Made by a program: the position numbers and the translations under genes. 45,765 bases of DNA from contig JAEEVT010000007.1 of NCBI GenBank assembly GCA_016291005.1, forward strand, positions 1-45,765. The letters are read 5' to 3'. Positions within the stretch are counted from its first letter, which is position 1. Every line of letters begins with the position of its first letter. A model generated the notes under the pieces. That model made no database searches. It was given only the letters and a program-made list of their open reading frames with translations, and was not told where the DNA came from. This DNA comes from Prevotella sp. GTDB lineage: Bacteria; Bacteroidota; Bacteroidia; Bacteroidales; Bacteroidaceae. Shown here piece by piece: positions 35,079 to 43,602 of the stretch.

Positions 35079-36368
35079 ATGAAGAAATATTTGTTTTTAT
35101 TCCTTATATTTGCGCTCTCTGTGTCTGCTATGGCACAGAGCGACATTCTCCCTCAGGGCTCCGTGTCCCCCTTGGCACAGAGCGACAGTATACCTCAAGA
35201 CTCCGTGGACGATGGTCTTCCCCTGGAGTTAACGACCGAGGGAGTTCCACTCAGAGTCCAACTCGACTCCTTGTTGCGTGCTCCGATGTTCGAAACGTCA
35301 CAGGTGGGACTGATGGTCTATGATTTGACTGCCGACAGCGTTCTCTATACGAAGAACCACCGTCACCTATTGCGTCCGGCCAGTTGCATGAAGCTCGTCA
35401 CGGCCATTGCGGCATTGGACCGGTTGGGTGGCGACTACCAATACAAGACGCGCATCTACATGACTGGCGACTTACGTAACGGTGTGCTGACGGGCAACAT
35501 CTACTGTGTTGGCGGTTTCGACCCTACGCTGACAGCTGACGACGTGGCCGTTATGGCAGAGAGCGTGCGTAACCTCGGCATTGACAGCATCAGTGGCAGC
35601 ATTGTCGGCGACTGTACCATGAAGGAGACGCTGGACTATGGCGAAGGCTGGTGTTGGGATGACGACAACCCAATGCTCATTCCGCTGACCATTGGCCGTA
35701 AGAACATCTTTCTCCCGGTTTTTGCTCGTGAGCTGAAACGCTTGGGTGTCAAGACGGGAGGCATCACTTTGGAGGAAAGTGGTATCACGCCGTCGAATGC
35801 CCGCTTGGTGAGTACCTACCGCCACAGCATTGACGTGGTACTGGAGCGCATGCTGAAGATGAGTGACAACTTCTATGCCGAGTCGATGCTCTACCAGATG
35901 GCAGCATCGACAGGAAACCAGTTGGCGAAGGCTTCCCATGCCCATAACATCACGAAGCAGCTGTTGAAGAAGATAGGTTTGGGCAACAAGACATATAAGT
36001 TTGCCGACGGTTCAGGGCTTTCGCTATATAATTATGTGTCGGCAGAACTGTTGGTCGCCCTCTTGCGCTATGCTTATCACAAGGACGACATCCGCGACCA
36101 CCTGCGTCCTGCCTTGCCTATTGCCGGCATCGACGGTACGCTGAAGGACCGCATGAAGAAGTCGGCAGCCTATGGTAATGTCCGTGCCAAGACGGGAACC
36201 CTCACCGGCATCTCGTCGCTGGCAGGCTATTGTACCAGTGCCGATGGACACGATTTGTGCTTTGCCATTATCAACCAAGGCATTATGCGCACCCAGACAG
36301 GTAAGAAATTCCAAGACCACGTCTGCCGAATTCTCTGTGAGAAGGGAGGAGTGAGAAGTGATAAGTGA
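35079..36368 (+). CDS. dacB: D-alanyl-D-alanine carboxypeptidase/endopeptidase (PBP4 family)
   Basis: signal peptide MKKYLFLFLIFALSVSAMAQ; RPASCMKLVTA (SxxK), SDNFYAESML (SxN), RAKTGTLTGISSLAGY (KTG). Confidence 0.92.
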   Translation: MKKYLFLFLIFALSVSAMAQSDILPQGSVSPLAQSDSIPQDSVDDGLPLELTTEGVPLRVQLDSLLRAPMFETSQVGLMVYDLTADSVLYTKNHRHLLRPASCMKLVTAIAALDRLGGDYQYKTRIYMTGDLRNGVLTGNIYCVGGFDPTLTADDVAVMAESVRNLGIDSISGSIVGDCTMKETLDYGEGWCWDDDNPMLIPLTIGRKNIFLPVFARELKRLGVKTGGITLEESGITPSNARLVSTYRHSIDVVLERMLKMSDNFYAESMLYQMAASTGNQLAKASHAHNITKQLLKKIGLGNKTYKFADGSGLSLYNYVSAELLVALLRYAYHKDDIRDHLRPALPIAGIDGTLKDRMKKSAAYGNVRAKTGTLTGISSLAGYCTSADGHDLCFAIINQGIMRTQTGKKFQDHVCRILCEKGGVRSDK

Positions 36369-36385
36369 GGAATGAATAGATTGTT

Positions 36386-37450
36386 ATGTCCTTCACATCG
36401 ACGATATTGCAATGGTTTCGCGAGAACGGCCGTGACCTGCCCTGGCGGCAGACACGCGATCCGTATGCCATCTGGCTGTCTGAAATCATTCTCCAACAGA
36501 CGCAGGTCAAGCAGGGTTGGCATTACTGGGAACGTTTCATGCAGCGCTGGCCGACGGTTGACGACCTGGCTGCGGCGTCGGAGGACGAGGTGTTACGTGA
36601 ATGGCAGGGACTGGGCTACTACAGCCGCGCCCGCAACCTGCATGCTGCCGCCAAGCAAGTGGTTGTACTGGGTGGTTTCCCCAATACGATAGAAGGTCTT
36701 CGTTCGCTGAAAGGTGTCGGCGACTATACTGCTGCCGCCATCGGCAGCTTCGCCTTTGGCTTGCCTGCCGCCGTGGTCGATGGCAACGTCTATCGCGTCT
36801 TGGCACGCCGCTTCGGCATCTCGACACCTATTAATACCACCGAAGGCAAAAAGGAGTTTGCCGCCTTGGCACAAGAACTTCTGCCTTCAGAGAATGTTCA
36901 ATTGTCACTTTTGAATGATCAATTGTCGCCTGTTGCGGCCTATAACCAGGCCATGATGGACTTTGGTGCCACCCACTGCACACCGTCAAAGCCATTATGT
37001 ATGCAGTGTCCGCTGCAAGACTCTTGCATCGCCCTGCGCGAGGGTAGGGTAGCAGAGCTCCCCGCCAAGCAGAAGACGCTCAAGGTGAAGGAGCGGCACC
37101 TTATTTATATATATATAAGGTGTAACGGCGAGACCGCCATCCGCCGCCGTCCTGCCGGTGACATCTGGCAAGGCTTGTACGAACCCTTACTCATTGATGG
37201 TGGACAAATGACCATAGACAACTGGGCTGCCCAGCATCATTGTCAGTCATCAATGGTCAATTGTCAATTGCTTCGTAAGAACGTCAAGCACGTTCTGACG
37301 CATCGCATCCTCTATGCCGACTTCTACTTGTGGCAGCCGGACGAAAAACCCGCCCTGCCTGACGACTACTTCTGGATTCCCGAGGCTGACATCGACAACT
37401 ACGCCGTCCCCCGCCTCATAGAAATCCTCTTAGAAATGCTAAATGCTTAA
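36386..37450 (+). CDS. mutY: A/G-specific adenine glycosylase
   Basis: HhH LKGVGDYTAAAIGSFAFG; QTQVKQGWHYWERFMQRWP; Fe-S cysteines CTPSKPLCMQCPLQDSC. Confidence 0.95.
   Translation: MSFTSTILQWFRENGRDLPWRQTRDPYAIWLSEIILQQTQVKQGWHYWERFMQRWPTVDDLAAASEDEVLREWQGLGYYSRARNLHAAAKQVVVLGGFPNTIEGLRSLKGVGDYTAAAIGSFAFGLPAAVVDGNVYRVLARRFGISTPINTTEGKKEFAALAQELLPSENVQLSLLNDQLSPVAAYNQAMMDFGATHCTPSKPLCMQCPLQDSCIALREGRVAELPAKQKTLKVKERHLIYIYIRCNGETAIRRRPAGDIWQGLYEPLLIDGGQMTIDNWAAQHHCQSSMVNCQLLRKNVKHVLTHRILYADFYLWQPDEKPALPDDYFWIPEADIDNYAVPRLIEILLEMLNA
37191..37270 (+). repeat. low-complexity inverted element within mutY with hairpin CTGGGC-T-GCCCAG
   Basis: ATTGATG (37193-37199)/CATCAAT (37248-37254) around core 37222-37234, then GGTCAATTGTCAATTG. 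Confidence 0.65.
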
Positions 37451-37526
37451 TTTATAATTTATAATTCTTAATTGCCGCCAGGCAATAACTCTTAATTCAA
37501 CATTCAAAATTCATAACTTAAAATAT
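37450..37526. repeat. TTAATTC-type spacer with hairpin core ATTGCC-GCCA-GGCAAT
   Basis: hairpin 37471-37486. Confidence 0.65.
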
Positions 37527-38090
37527 ATGCTCAACATTGCCATTTTCGTTTCTGGTAGCGGAACAAACTGTGAGAACCTCATCCGCCACTTCCAAGGTTC
37601 AGACCGCGTGAACTGTGCCCTCGTCGTCAGCAACAAGGCCGATGCCTACGCCTTAGTGCGGGCCGAGAACTTAGGTGTCAAGACTGCCGTCGCCCCAAAG
37701 GCGCAGCTGAACGATGCCGACTTCATGCTGCCGCTGCTCAAGGAGCACCACATTGACTTCATCGTACTGGCCGGTTTCCTGCCGTTAGTGCCTGACTACC
37801 TGATTGACGCCTTCCCGCGTCGCATCGTCAACCTCCATCCTGCACTCCTGCCGAAGTTTGGTGGCAAGGGCATGTGGGGCCACCACGTCCATGAGGCCGT
37901 CAAGGCCGCCGGTGAAACGGAGACAGGCATGACGGTTCACTATGTCACGCCAGTCTGCGACGGCGGTGAAATCATTGCCCAATACCGCTGCGCCCTCTCT
38001 CCCGACGATACCGTTGACGACATCGCCGAGAAAGAGCACCAGCTGGAAATGAAGTATTTCCCGAAAGTCGTGGAAGATATATTGCTTTAA
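37527..38090 (+). CDS. purN: phosphoribosylglycinamide formyltransferase
   Basis: NIAIFVSGSGTNCENLIRHF; IVLAGFLPLVPDYLIDAFPRRIVNLHPALLPKFGGKGM. Confidence 0.94.
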   Translation: MLNIAIFVSGSGTNCENLIRHFQGSDRVNCALVVSNKADAYALVRAENLGVKTAVAPKAQLNDADFMLPLLKEHHIDFIVLAGFLPLVPDYLIDAFPRRIVNLHPALLPKFGGKGMWGHHVHEAVKAAGETETGMTVHYVTPVCDGGEIIAQYRCALSPDDTVDDIAEKEHQLEMKYFPKVVEDILL

Positions 38091-39751
38091 TATATTACGC
38101 TGAACGTCTTCGTGTCCATCAGGTGGCGGTCGGTAATCTTAATGTCTGGGATTACCGGCAGGCACATGAATGCCATCGTGATAAAGGGTGACTTCATCTG
38201 ACAACCAATGTCCTTTACCTTCTCCTGAATGCACAGCGTGCGGAAAGCAATCTCATGGCCACTCATCGGTGCCATCAGTCCGGCAATGGGCAGAGGGATG
38301 TCTTGCATTTCTTCAGCACTGACTACCACCTGTCCGCCCTGCATCTCGACAATACGGTTGATGGCCTTGACGATGTACTCGTCATCGGAACCGATTGCCA
38401 CGATGTTATGACAGTCGTGAGCCACCGAACCGGCTATGGCACCCTCCTTGATGTCGAAGCCGCGCACCAGTCCTACTACGGGTTTGGCACCAGGCTCGTA
38501 ACGGTTATAGACCACGATCTTCTGCACCTCCGTCCACGGATAGTGTGAGTCGAACAGGGGATTACCGGTCAGCGTCACCTCGTCGTGGGCTGTCAACAGA
38601 CTACCGTCGGTAGCATGTATGATGTGAACCGTGTCGCCGGCATGGATGTCCATGGCGATATCGGCTGCGGTAATGGGGGCGGCAACGAAGTTGTTTGGGA
38701 AATTCTCGTCTAAGAGATAGTCTGATATTTCGGGATGTCTCGAGGGTAGGTTGGAATTGTAGTCGAACACCTCCTCGCCGCGAATCCACGTACTCTCTAC
38801 TCGGAAGTGCGGTGTGATACTGTCAACGGTAATAAACGTTGCAGGGTCGCCCACCTGCAGCAGTCCCCACTTCTGCCGATAGTGCTTCTGGGCATTGACG
38901 CTGGCAGCCTGCAAGACGTCCCACAGGTCGTAGCCCTCGGCCAGGGCACGCTTCACGATGAGGTTGATATGGCCTCGCACGAAGTCGTCGGGGTGACAGT
39001 CGTCGGTACAGAACATCACCATGTTGGGACTCTCCTTAATCAGCGGACTCAGCAACTTGTAGTCCTTGGCAGCACTACCCTCGCGGATGATGACCTTCAT
39101 GCCGGCATTGATGCACGACCGGCCCTCGTCCAGTGTCGAGCACTCGTGGTCGGTGGTAATGCCTGCTGCGGCATACCGGTCACGCTGTTGTCCTGTCAGT
39201 CCTGGGGCGTGACCGTCGACGGGCTTGCCGTTACGTTGGGCAGCCGCAATCTTGGCCATCACCTCCTTGTCACTATTCAGCACACCGGGATAGTTCATCA
39301 TCTCAGCTAAGAAGCCGATGTCGTCGCGGGCCATGAGGGCCTCCGTGTCCTTGACGTCGATGACCTTACCGCAGGTCTCAATGTCGCCACCTACGGCAGG
39401 CACACAGCTTGGCGCGCCGAACAGGAAGTTGAAACGAGCCTCGTTGCCGGAGCGAATCATGTAGTCAACGCCCTCTACGCCTAAGACGTTGCCAATCTCG
39501 TGCGGGTCGGCAATGACGCCTATCGTTCCGTGGCTGACGGCGATGCGTGCAAACTTGTGCGGCACCATCATGCTGCTCTCAATGTGTACGTGGCTGTCTA
39601 TGAAACCAGGCATCACGTACGGCCAGGGCTTCTCGTCCTCAGGCAGTTTACACGGTTTAATCTCTACGATGGTTTCGTTCTCAATGACCAGTTCGCCGTC
39701 GAATATCTCGCGGCGCATCACGTCCACTATATGACCTTTAATCTTCTCCAT
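38087..39751 (-). CDS. ade: adenine deaminase
   Basis: 554 aa; VMPGFIDSHVHIESSMMVP; DGHAPGLTGQQ; FCTDDCHPDD. Confidence 0.94.
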   Translation of the reverse strand: MEKIKGHIVDVMRREIFDGELVIENETIVEIKPCKLPEDEKPWPYVMPGFIDSHVHIESSMMVPHKFARIAVSHGTIGVIADPHEIGNVLGVEGVDYMIRSGNEARFNFLFGAPSCVPAVGGDIETCGKVIDVKDTEALMARDDIGFLAEMMNYPGVLNSDKEVMAKIAAAQRNGKPVDGHAPGLTGQQRDRYAAAGITTDHECSTLDEGRSCINAGMKVIIREGSAAKDYKLLSPLIKESPNMVMFCTDDCHPDDFVRGHINLIVKRALAEGYDLWDVLQAASVNAQKHYRQKWGLLQVGDPATFITVDSITPHFRVESTWIRGEEVFDYNSNLPSRHPEISDYLLDENFPNNFVAAPITAADIAMDIHAGDTVHIIHATDGSLLTAHDEVTLTGNPLFDSHYPWTEVQKIVVYNRYEPGAKPVVGLVRGFDIKEGAIAGSVAHDCHNIVAIGSDDEYIVKAINRIVEMQGGQVVVSAEEMQDIPLPIAGLMAPMSGHEIAFRTLCIQEKVKDIGCQMKSPFITMAFMCLPVIPDIKITDRHLMDTKTFSVIY

Positions 39752-39774
39752 AAAATCTTCAATTCTTCATTCCT

Positions 39775-40068
39775 TCAATTCTTCTTCCCGTAGTCGTTTC
39801 GCATCTTGATCACAAAAATGATGACTGAACAGGTGGCGGTGATGAAGTTGGTGATGAAAAAGAAGATACCTACTTCAATGCCCTGCCTGATGCACAGCAT
39901 CAATCCTTGGCACATAAAACATAAGCTTCCGACGGCCATCATGATGAAGCCCGGAAGTGATATACCGTCCGTTTTGCGGGTACGAATGGTCTGAATGGCT
40001 TGGGGCAGATAGCCTAAGATAAGGCCAATGCTGCCTAACCAACCGAAAATCTGATATAACATGTCCAT
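39775..40068 (-). CDS. SemiSWEET/PQ-loop family sugar transporter
   Basis: 97 aa, three TM helices; GSIGLILGYLPQAIQTIRTRKTDGISLPGFIMMAVGS; start at MDMLYQ. Confidence 0.85.
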   Translation of the reverse strand: MDMLYQIFGWLGSIGLILGYLPQAIQTIRTRKTDGISLPGFIMMAVGSLCFMCQGLMLCIRQGIEVGIFFFITNFITATCSVIIFVIKMRNDYGKKN

Positions 40069-40091
40069 AGTAATAGTTTTAGTTAGTGCTG

Positions 40092-40099
40092 CAAAGTTA
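40092..40099 (-). promoter_or_regulatory. Bacteroidetes -7 box (TAACTTTG) for the SemiSWEET gene
   Basis: CAAAGTTA on + strand. Confidence 0.6.
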
Positions 40100-40226
40100 C
40101 AATAAATTTGAATAATTATCAAGTTGCTTTTGTTAAATAAACGAAAAAGTGCAGAGCTGCGTTTTAACCATTCTTGGCTTTTTGGAGTCTAAAAGTTAAT
40201 TATTCACCAGCAAAAACTAATAAGTT

Positions 40227-43200
40227 TTGAATTACCGTCTTACCATATTAGTCGTGTTGAGTTGGATGTTCGGCCTGAACATCGCAGCCCAGAATTCGTC
40301 GCTGTCTGCCCAAGCCGTCGATGCCAATACGGGAGAAGCGCTTGTGAAGGCTACGTCGCAACTCTATCGTATTGCCGACCGTCGTGGAGGAGGACATGAT
40401 ACGACGTTTGTGTCTGGAACCTACTCGGACGGTCGGGGGCGTATCGCCTTCAATCATATCGCGGCAGGAAACTACCTGCTGCGAGTGTCGTATCTGGGTT
40501 ACAAGACAGTGGACAAACCGTTCCGTACGAATGGCAGCGAGCCGCAGGCTCTCGGCAAGATCCGTATGAAGGCCAATTCTAACGAGCTGGCCGAGACAGT
40601 GGTGACGGCTAATCTTCCCAAGATGCTGGTGAAGGACGATACCGTGGTCTATAATGCCGATGCTTTCCGTGTGCCTGAGGGTTCCGTCGTCGAGGCTTTG
40701 GTCGAGGCCTTGCCAGGTGCTAAGATTGACGAAGATGGTAAAATCACCATCAACGGCAAGGACGTGAAGAAGTTTAAGATGGACGGTCGCGACTTCATGA
40801 CGGGCAACAACGATGCGGTGATGAAGAACTTGCCGTCGTACGTGATAGACCAGGTGAAGGCCTACGACGAGAAGAGCGACCTGTCGCGAATGACTGGTCT
40901 GGACGACGGCAATGACGACTTCGTACTGGAGTTTGTCACCAAGCGGAGTGCCCGCAAAGGCATACAAGCCAACCCGGACTTAGGCTATGGTACCCACGGA
41001 CGCTACGGTATCCGACTTACCGCTATGAAGCCTTTCGGCAAGATGCGCTATACTTTTATGGGTAATGCCAACAACGTGAACGACCGCAACTTCTCGGGTC
41101 GTGGCGGACGAGGTCGCGGCAATGGCCAGGGCCAGCGCACCACGAAGACGGCAGCCTTGGACGCCAGCTACGAGAACGACCGTAACCTGAAGTGGAGCGG
41201 TCGTGTGACGTGGAGCCACGGCGACAACGACAACTGGAACAAGACGGCTTCCGAGAGCTTTGTCATTACCCGTGGCGGCGCCTTCTCGAACAGCGTCAGC
41301 CAGAGCTACTCGCGCAACAACAACTGGACGGCTAACATGAACCTGCAATGGAACATTGACTCGCTGACCACCCTCTCGTTCCGCCCTGACGTGAGCTATC
41401 AGACCAACGACAGCCGCAGCGCCTCGACGTCGGCGTCGTTCAATGCCGATCCTTATTTATATGTCTATGACCCGCTGACCCCGGAGGGCTTGATGGAGAT
41501 GCACCGTCTTGGGCTGGCCGTCAACAGCCGCCAGAACAAGGGCTTGACATACGGCGATGACAAGAATGCCAACGCCCAGCTGCAGGTCTATCGCCGACTG
41601 GGCGGCAAGGGTCGTCATGTGGCCATCAGCTCGAACTTCAGATATCGCGACGGCAACAACCAGAATGCCAACCTCTCGAGCGTACATCTTTATCAGCAGA
41701 AGGACATTTACGGCAACGACTCCACCTACCAGACCAACCGCTATACTGACTCAGCCAGCGACCAGCTGAGCTATTCGATAGGCGTCACCTATACCGAGCC
41801 CATCCTCCTCTTCAACTCCCGCCGCAATGACCGTTCGCGCCGCGGCGATGACGGTTCGCGCTCTGCGGATTCCTCGCAGAGAGAAGGCCGTCGTGGCTCC
41901 TTTGGTGGCGGTGGCGGCGGTCCCTTCGGCGGAGGTGGTGGCCGCCGTGGTCCCTTCGGGGGCGGCGGACGTGGCCGTGGCTTCGGACAGCAGGGACTCT
42001 TCCTCCAGCTGAACTACCGCTACTCCTACAGTCACCAGAAGAACGATCCTGCCACCTACGACTTCCCCGACCTTTCGGATGAGGCTTTTGTCAACTCACT
42101 GAACGAATACAGGTCGTGGATGACGCTGTTCGGCTATTTGGACAATCCCTACGAGACCTATCTCAGCATCCCTCTGAGTCGTTTTTCCGAACGGACGGAG
42201 TACGGCCATAACGCCGACGTCCAGCTGCGATACATCCGCGAGAAGGTCAACCTGAATGCGGGCATCTCGCTCCAGCCGGAGAAGTCGCACTACATCCAGC
42301 AATACCTCAACCGCGACATCGACACGGTGAGAACCGTCACCGTTCTCTCGCCGACTATGAACCTGCGCGTCCGCTTCAACCAGCAGACCAACCTCCAGGT
42401 GCAGTTCCGCGGCCAGACGCAGCAGCCAAACATCACCCAACTGCTCGACATCTACGACGACACCAATCCCCTGAACATCAACGTGGGTAACCCCGGCCTG
42501 GATCCCTCGTTCACCTCAAACCTCAGGGCCAACTTCCAGATGATGCGCCAGACGCGCTTCGTGACCGACGAGATGGGATTCCAGGTGCCTATGGCCCAGC
42601 GCCACTGGAGTTTCAACGCCAACGGCTCATGGCAGGTGGTCAGCAAGGCCATCGGCAACATTGTGACCTATAACGAAGTGACAGGCGGACGCATCACCCG
42701 CCCCGAGAACATCAACGGCAACTGGAATGCCAGTCTTGGCGTAGGCTTCAACATCGGCCTCGACACGCTGAACCGCTGGGACATCAGTGGTTCCATCAAC
42801 GGACGCTACGACCACCGCATAGGCTACGTCAACCTTTACCGCACGGCAAACTCAGAACGTAACGTCACACATACCTATAACCTCTCACCCGACATCTCGC
42901 TCAGCTACCGTAACTCCTGGTTCAGCGGTTCCTTAAACGGACGCCTCAACTATGCCAGGACGGAGAACCGGCTTCAGGCTTCCAACAACCTGACGACGTG
43001 GAACTACTCCTATGGTGCCAGTACGAAGATTACCTTCCCGTGGGGTACCAGTCTGAGTACCGACATCAACATGTTCAGCAAGCGCGGCTACAGCGACGAG
43101 TCGCTGAATACCAACGAACTGATCTGGAATGCCCAGCTGTCGCAAGGTTTCCTGCGAGGCAAGCGCCTGACGGTCATGCTGCAATTGTATGACATCCTGC

Positions 43201-43487
43201 ATGAGCAGACCACCTTCTCACGTATGGTCAACGCCAACGGCTGGCGTGACCAGGAGGTTAACGCCATCACATCCTACGCCATGCTGCACGTCAGCTACCG
43301 CTTGAACTTCTTCGGTGGCGGACAAGGTCGTGGCGGACGTGGCAACTGGCGCAATCGCCGAGGTGGAAGAGAAGAAGGTGACTTCCCTGGCGGTCCTGGT
43401 GGCTTCCCGGGTGGTGGGCCTGGCGGCTTCCCCGGCGGTGGTCCCGGCGGATTCCCAGGTGGCGGCGGTCCCGGCGGCGGCTTCTGA
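40227..43487 (+). CDS. TonB-dependent receptor-like outer membrane beta-barrel protein with Gly-rich loop and tail
   Basis: signal peptide; carboxypeptidase-regulatory-like domain; plug-like VKDDTVVYNADAFRVPEGSVVEALVEALPGAKIDEDGKITINGKDVKK; TTG start. Confidence 0.88.
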   Translation: MNYRLTILVVLSWMFGLNIAAQNSSLSAQAVDANTGEALVKATSQLYRIADRRGGGHDTTFVSGTYSDGRGRIAFNHIAAGNYLLRVSYLGYKTVDKPFRTNGSEPQALGKIRMKANSNELAETVVTANLPKMLVKDDTVVYNADAFRVPEGSVVEALVEALPGAKIDEDGKITINGKDVKKFKMDGRDFMTGNNDAVMKNLPSYVIDQVKAYDEKSDLSRMTGLDDGNDDFVLEFVTKRSARKGIQANPDLGYGTHGRYGIRLTAMKPFGKMRYTFMGNANNVNDRNFSGRGGRGRGNGQGQRTTKTAALDASYENDRNLKWSGRVTWSHGDNDNWNKTASESFVITRGGAFSNSVSQSYSRNNNWTANMNLQWNIDSLTTLSFRPDVSYQTNDSRSASTSASFNADPYLYVYDPLTPEGLMEMHRLGLAVNSRQNKGLTYGDDKNANAQLQVYRRLGGKGRHVAISSNFRYRDGNNQNANLSSVHLYQQKDIYGNDSTYQTNRYTDSASDQLSYSIGVTYTEPILLFNSRRNDRSRRGDDGSRSADSSQREGRRGSFGGGGGGPFGGGGGRRGPFGGGGRGRGFGQQGLFLQLNYRYSYSHQKNDPATYDFPDLSDEAFVNSLNEYRSWMTLFGYLDNPYETYLSIPLSRFSERTEYGHNADVQLRYIREKVNLNAGISLQPEKSHYIQQYLNRDIDTVRTVTVLSPTMNLRVRFNQQTNLQVQFRGQTQQPNITQLLDIYDDTNPLNINVGNPGLDPSFTSNLRANFQMMRQTRFVTDEMGFQVPMAQRHWSFNANGSWQVVSKAIGNIVTYNEVTGGRITRPENINGNWNASLGVGFNIGLDTLNRWDISGSINGRYDHRIGYVNLYRTANSERNVTHTYNLSPDISLSYRNSWFSGSLNGRLNYARTENRLQASNNLTTWNYSYGASTKITFPWGTSLSTDINMFSKRGYSDESLNTNELIWNAQLSQGFLRGKRLTVMLQLYDILHEQTTFSRMVNANGWRDQEVNAITSYAMLHVSYRLNFFGGGQGRGGRGNWRNRRGGREEGDFPGGPGGFPGGGPGGFPGGGPGGFPGGGGPGGGF
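43395..43484 (+). repeat. tandem repeat encoding PGGFPGGG units at the C-terminus
   Basis: FPGGPGGFPGGGPGGFPGGGPGGFPGGGGPGGGF*. Confidence 0.9.
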
Positions 43488-43534
43488 TTAACAAAATGAC
43501 AAGTTTTTGAAGTTTTATTTGGAAATTTAGTAAA

Positions 43535-43579
43535 AACTGCCTATCTTTGCAACCAAAGATAAGGCAGTTCTTTGCCTTA
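43535..43579 (+). promoter_or_regulatory. overlapping inverted repeats covering the guanine deaminase promoter and leader
   Basis: -7 box TATCTTTG 43542-43549 within AACTGCCTATCTTT/AAAGATAAGGCAGTT; second hairpin TAAGGCA/TGCCTTA (43560-43579). Confidence 0.6.
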
Positions 43580-43602
43580 GGCTATTTCTTAAACTACATA
43601 TT

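Noticed and set aside
37100-37125. CACCTTAT...ATAAGGTG hairpin in mutY as an insert
   Set aside because: It encodes RHLIYIYIRCNG, matching a normal MutY linker, so the hairpin may be incidental.
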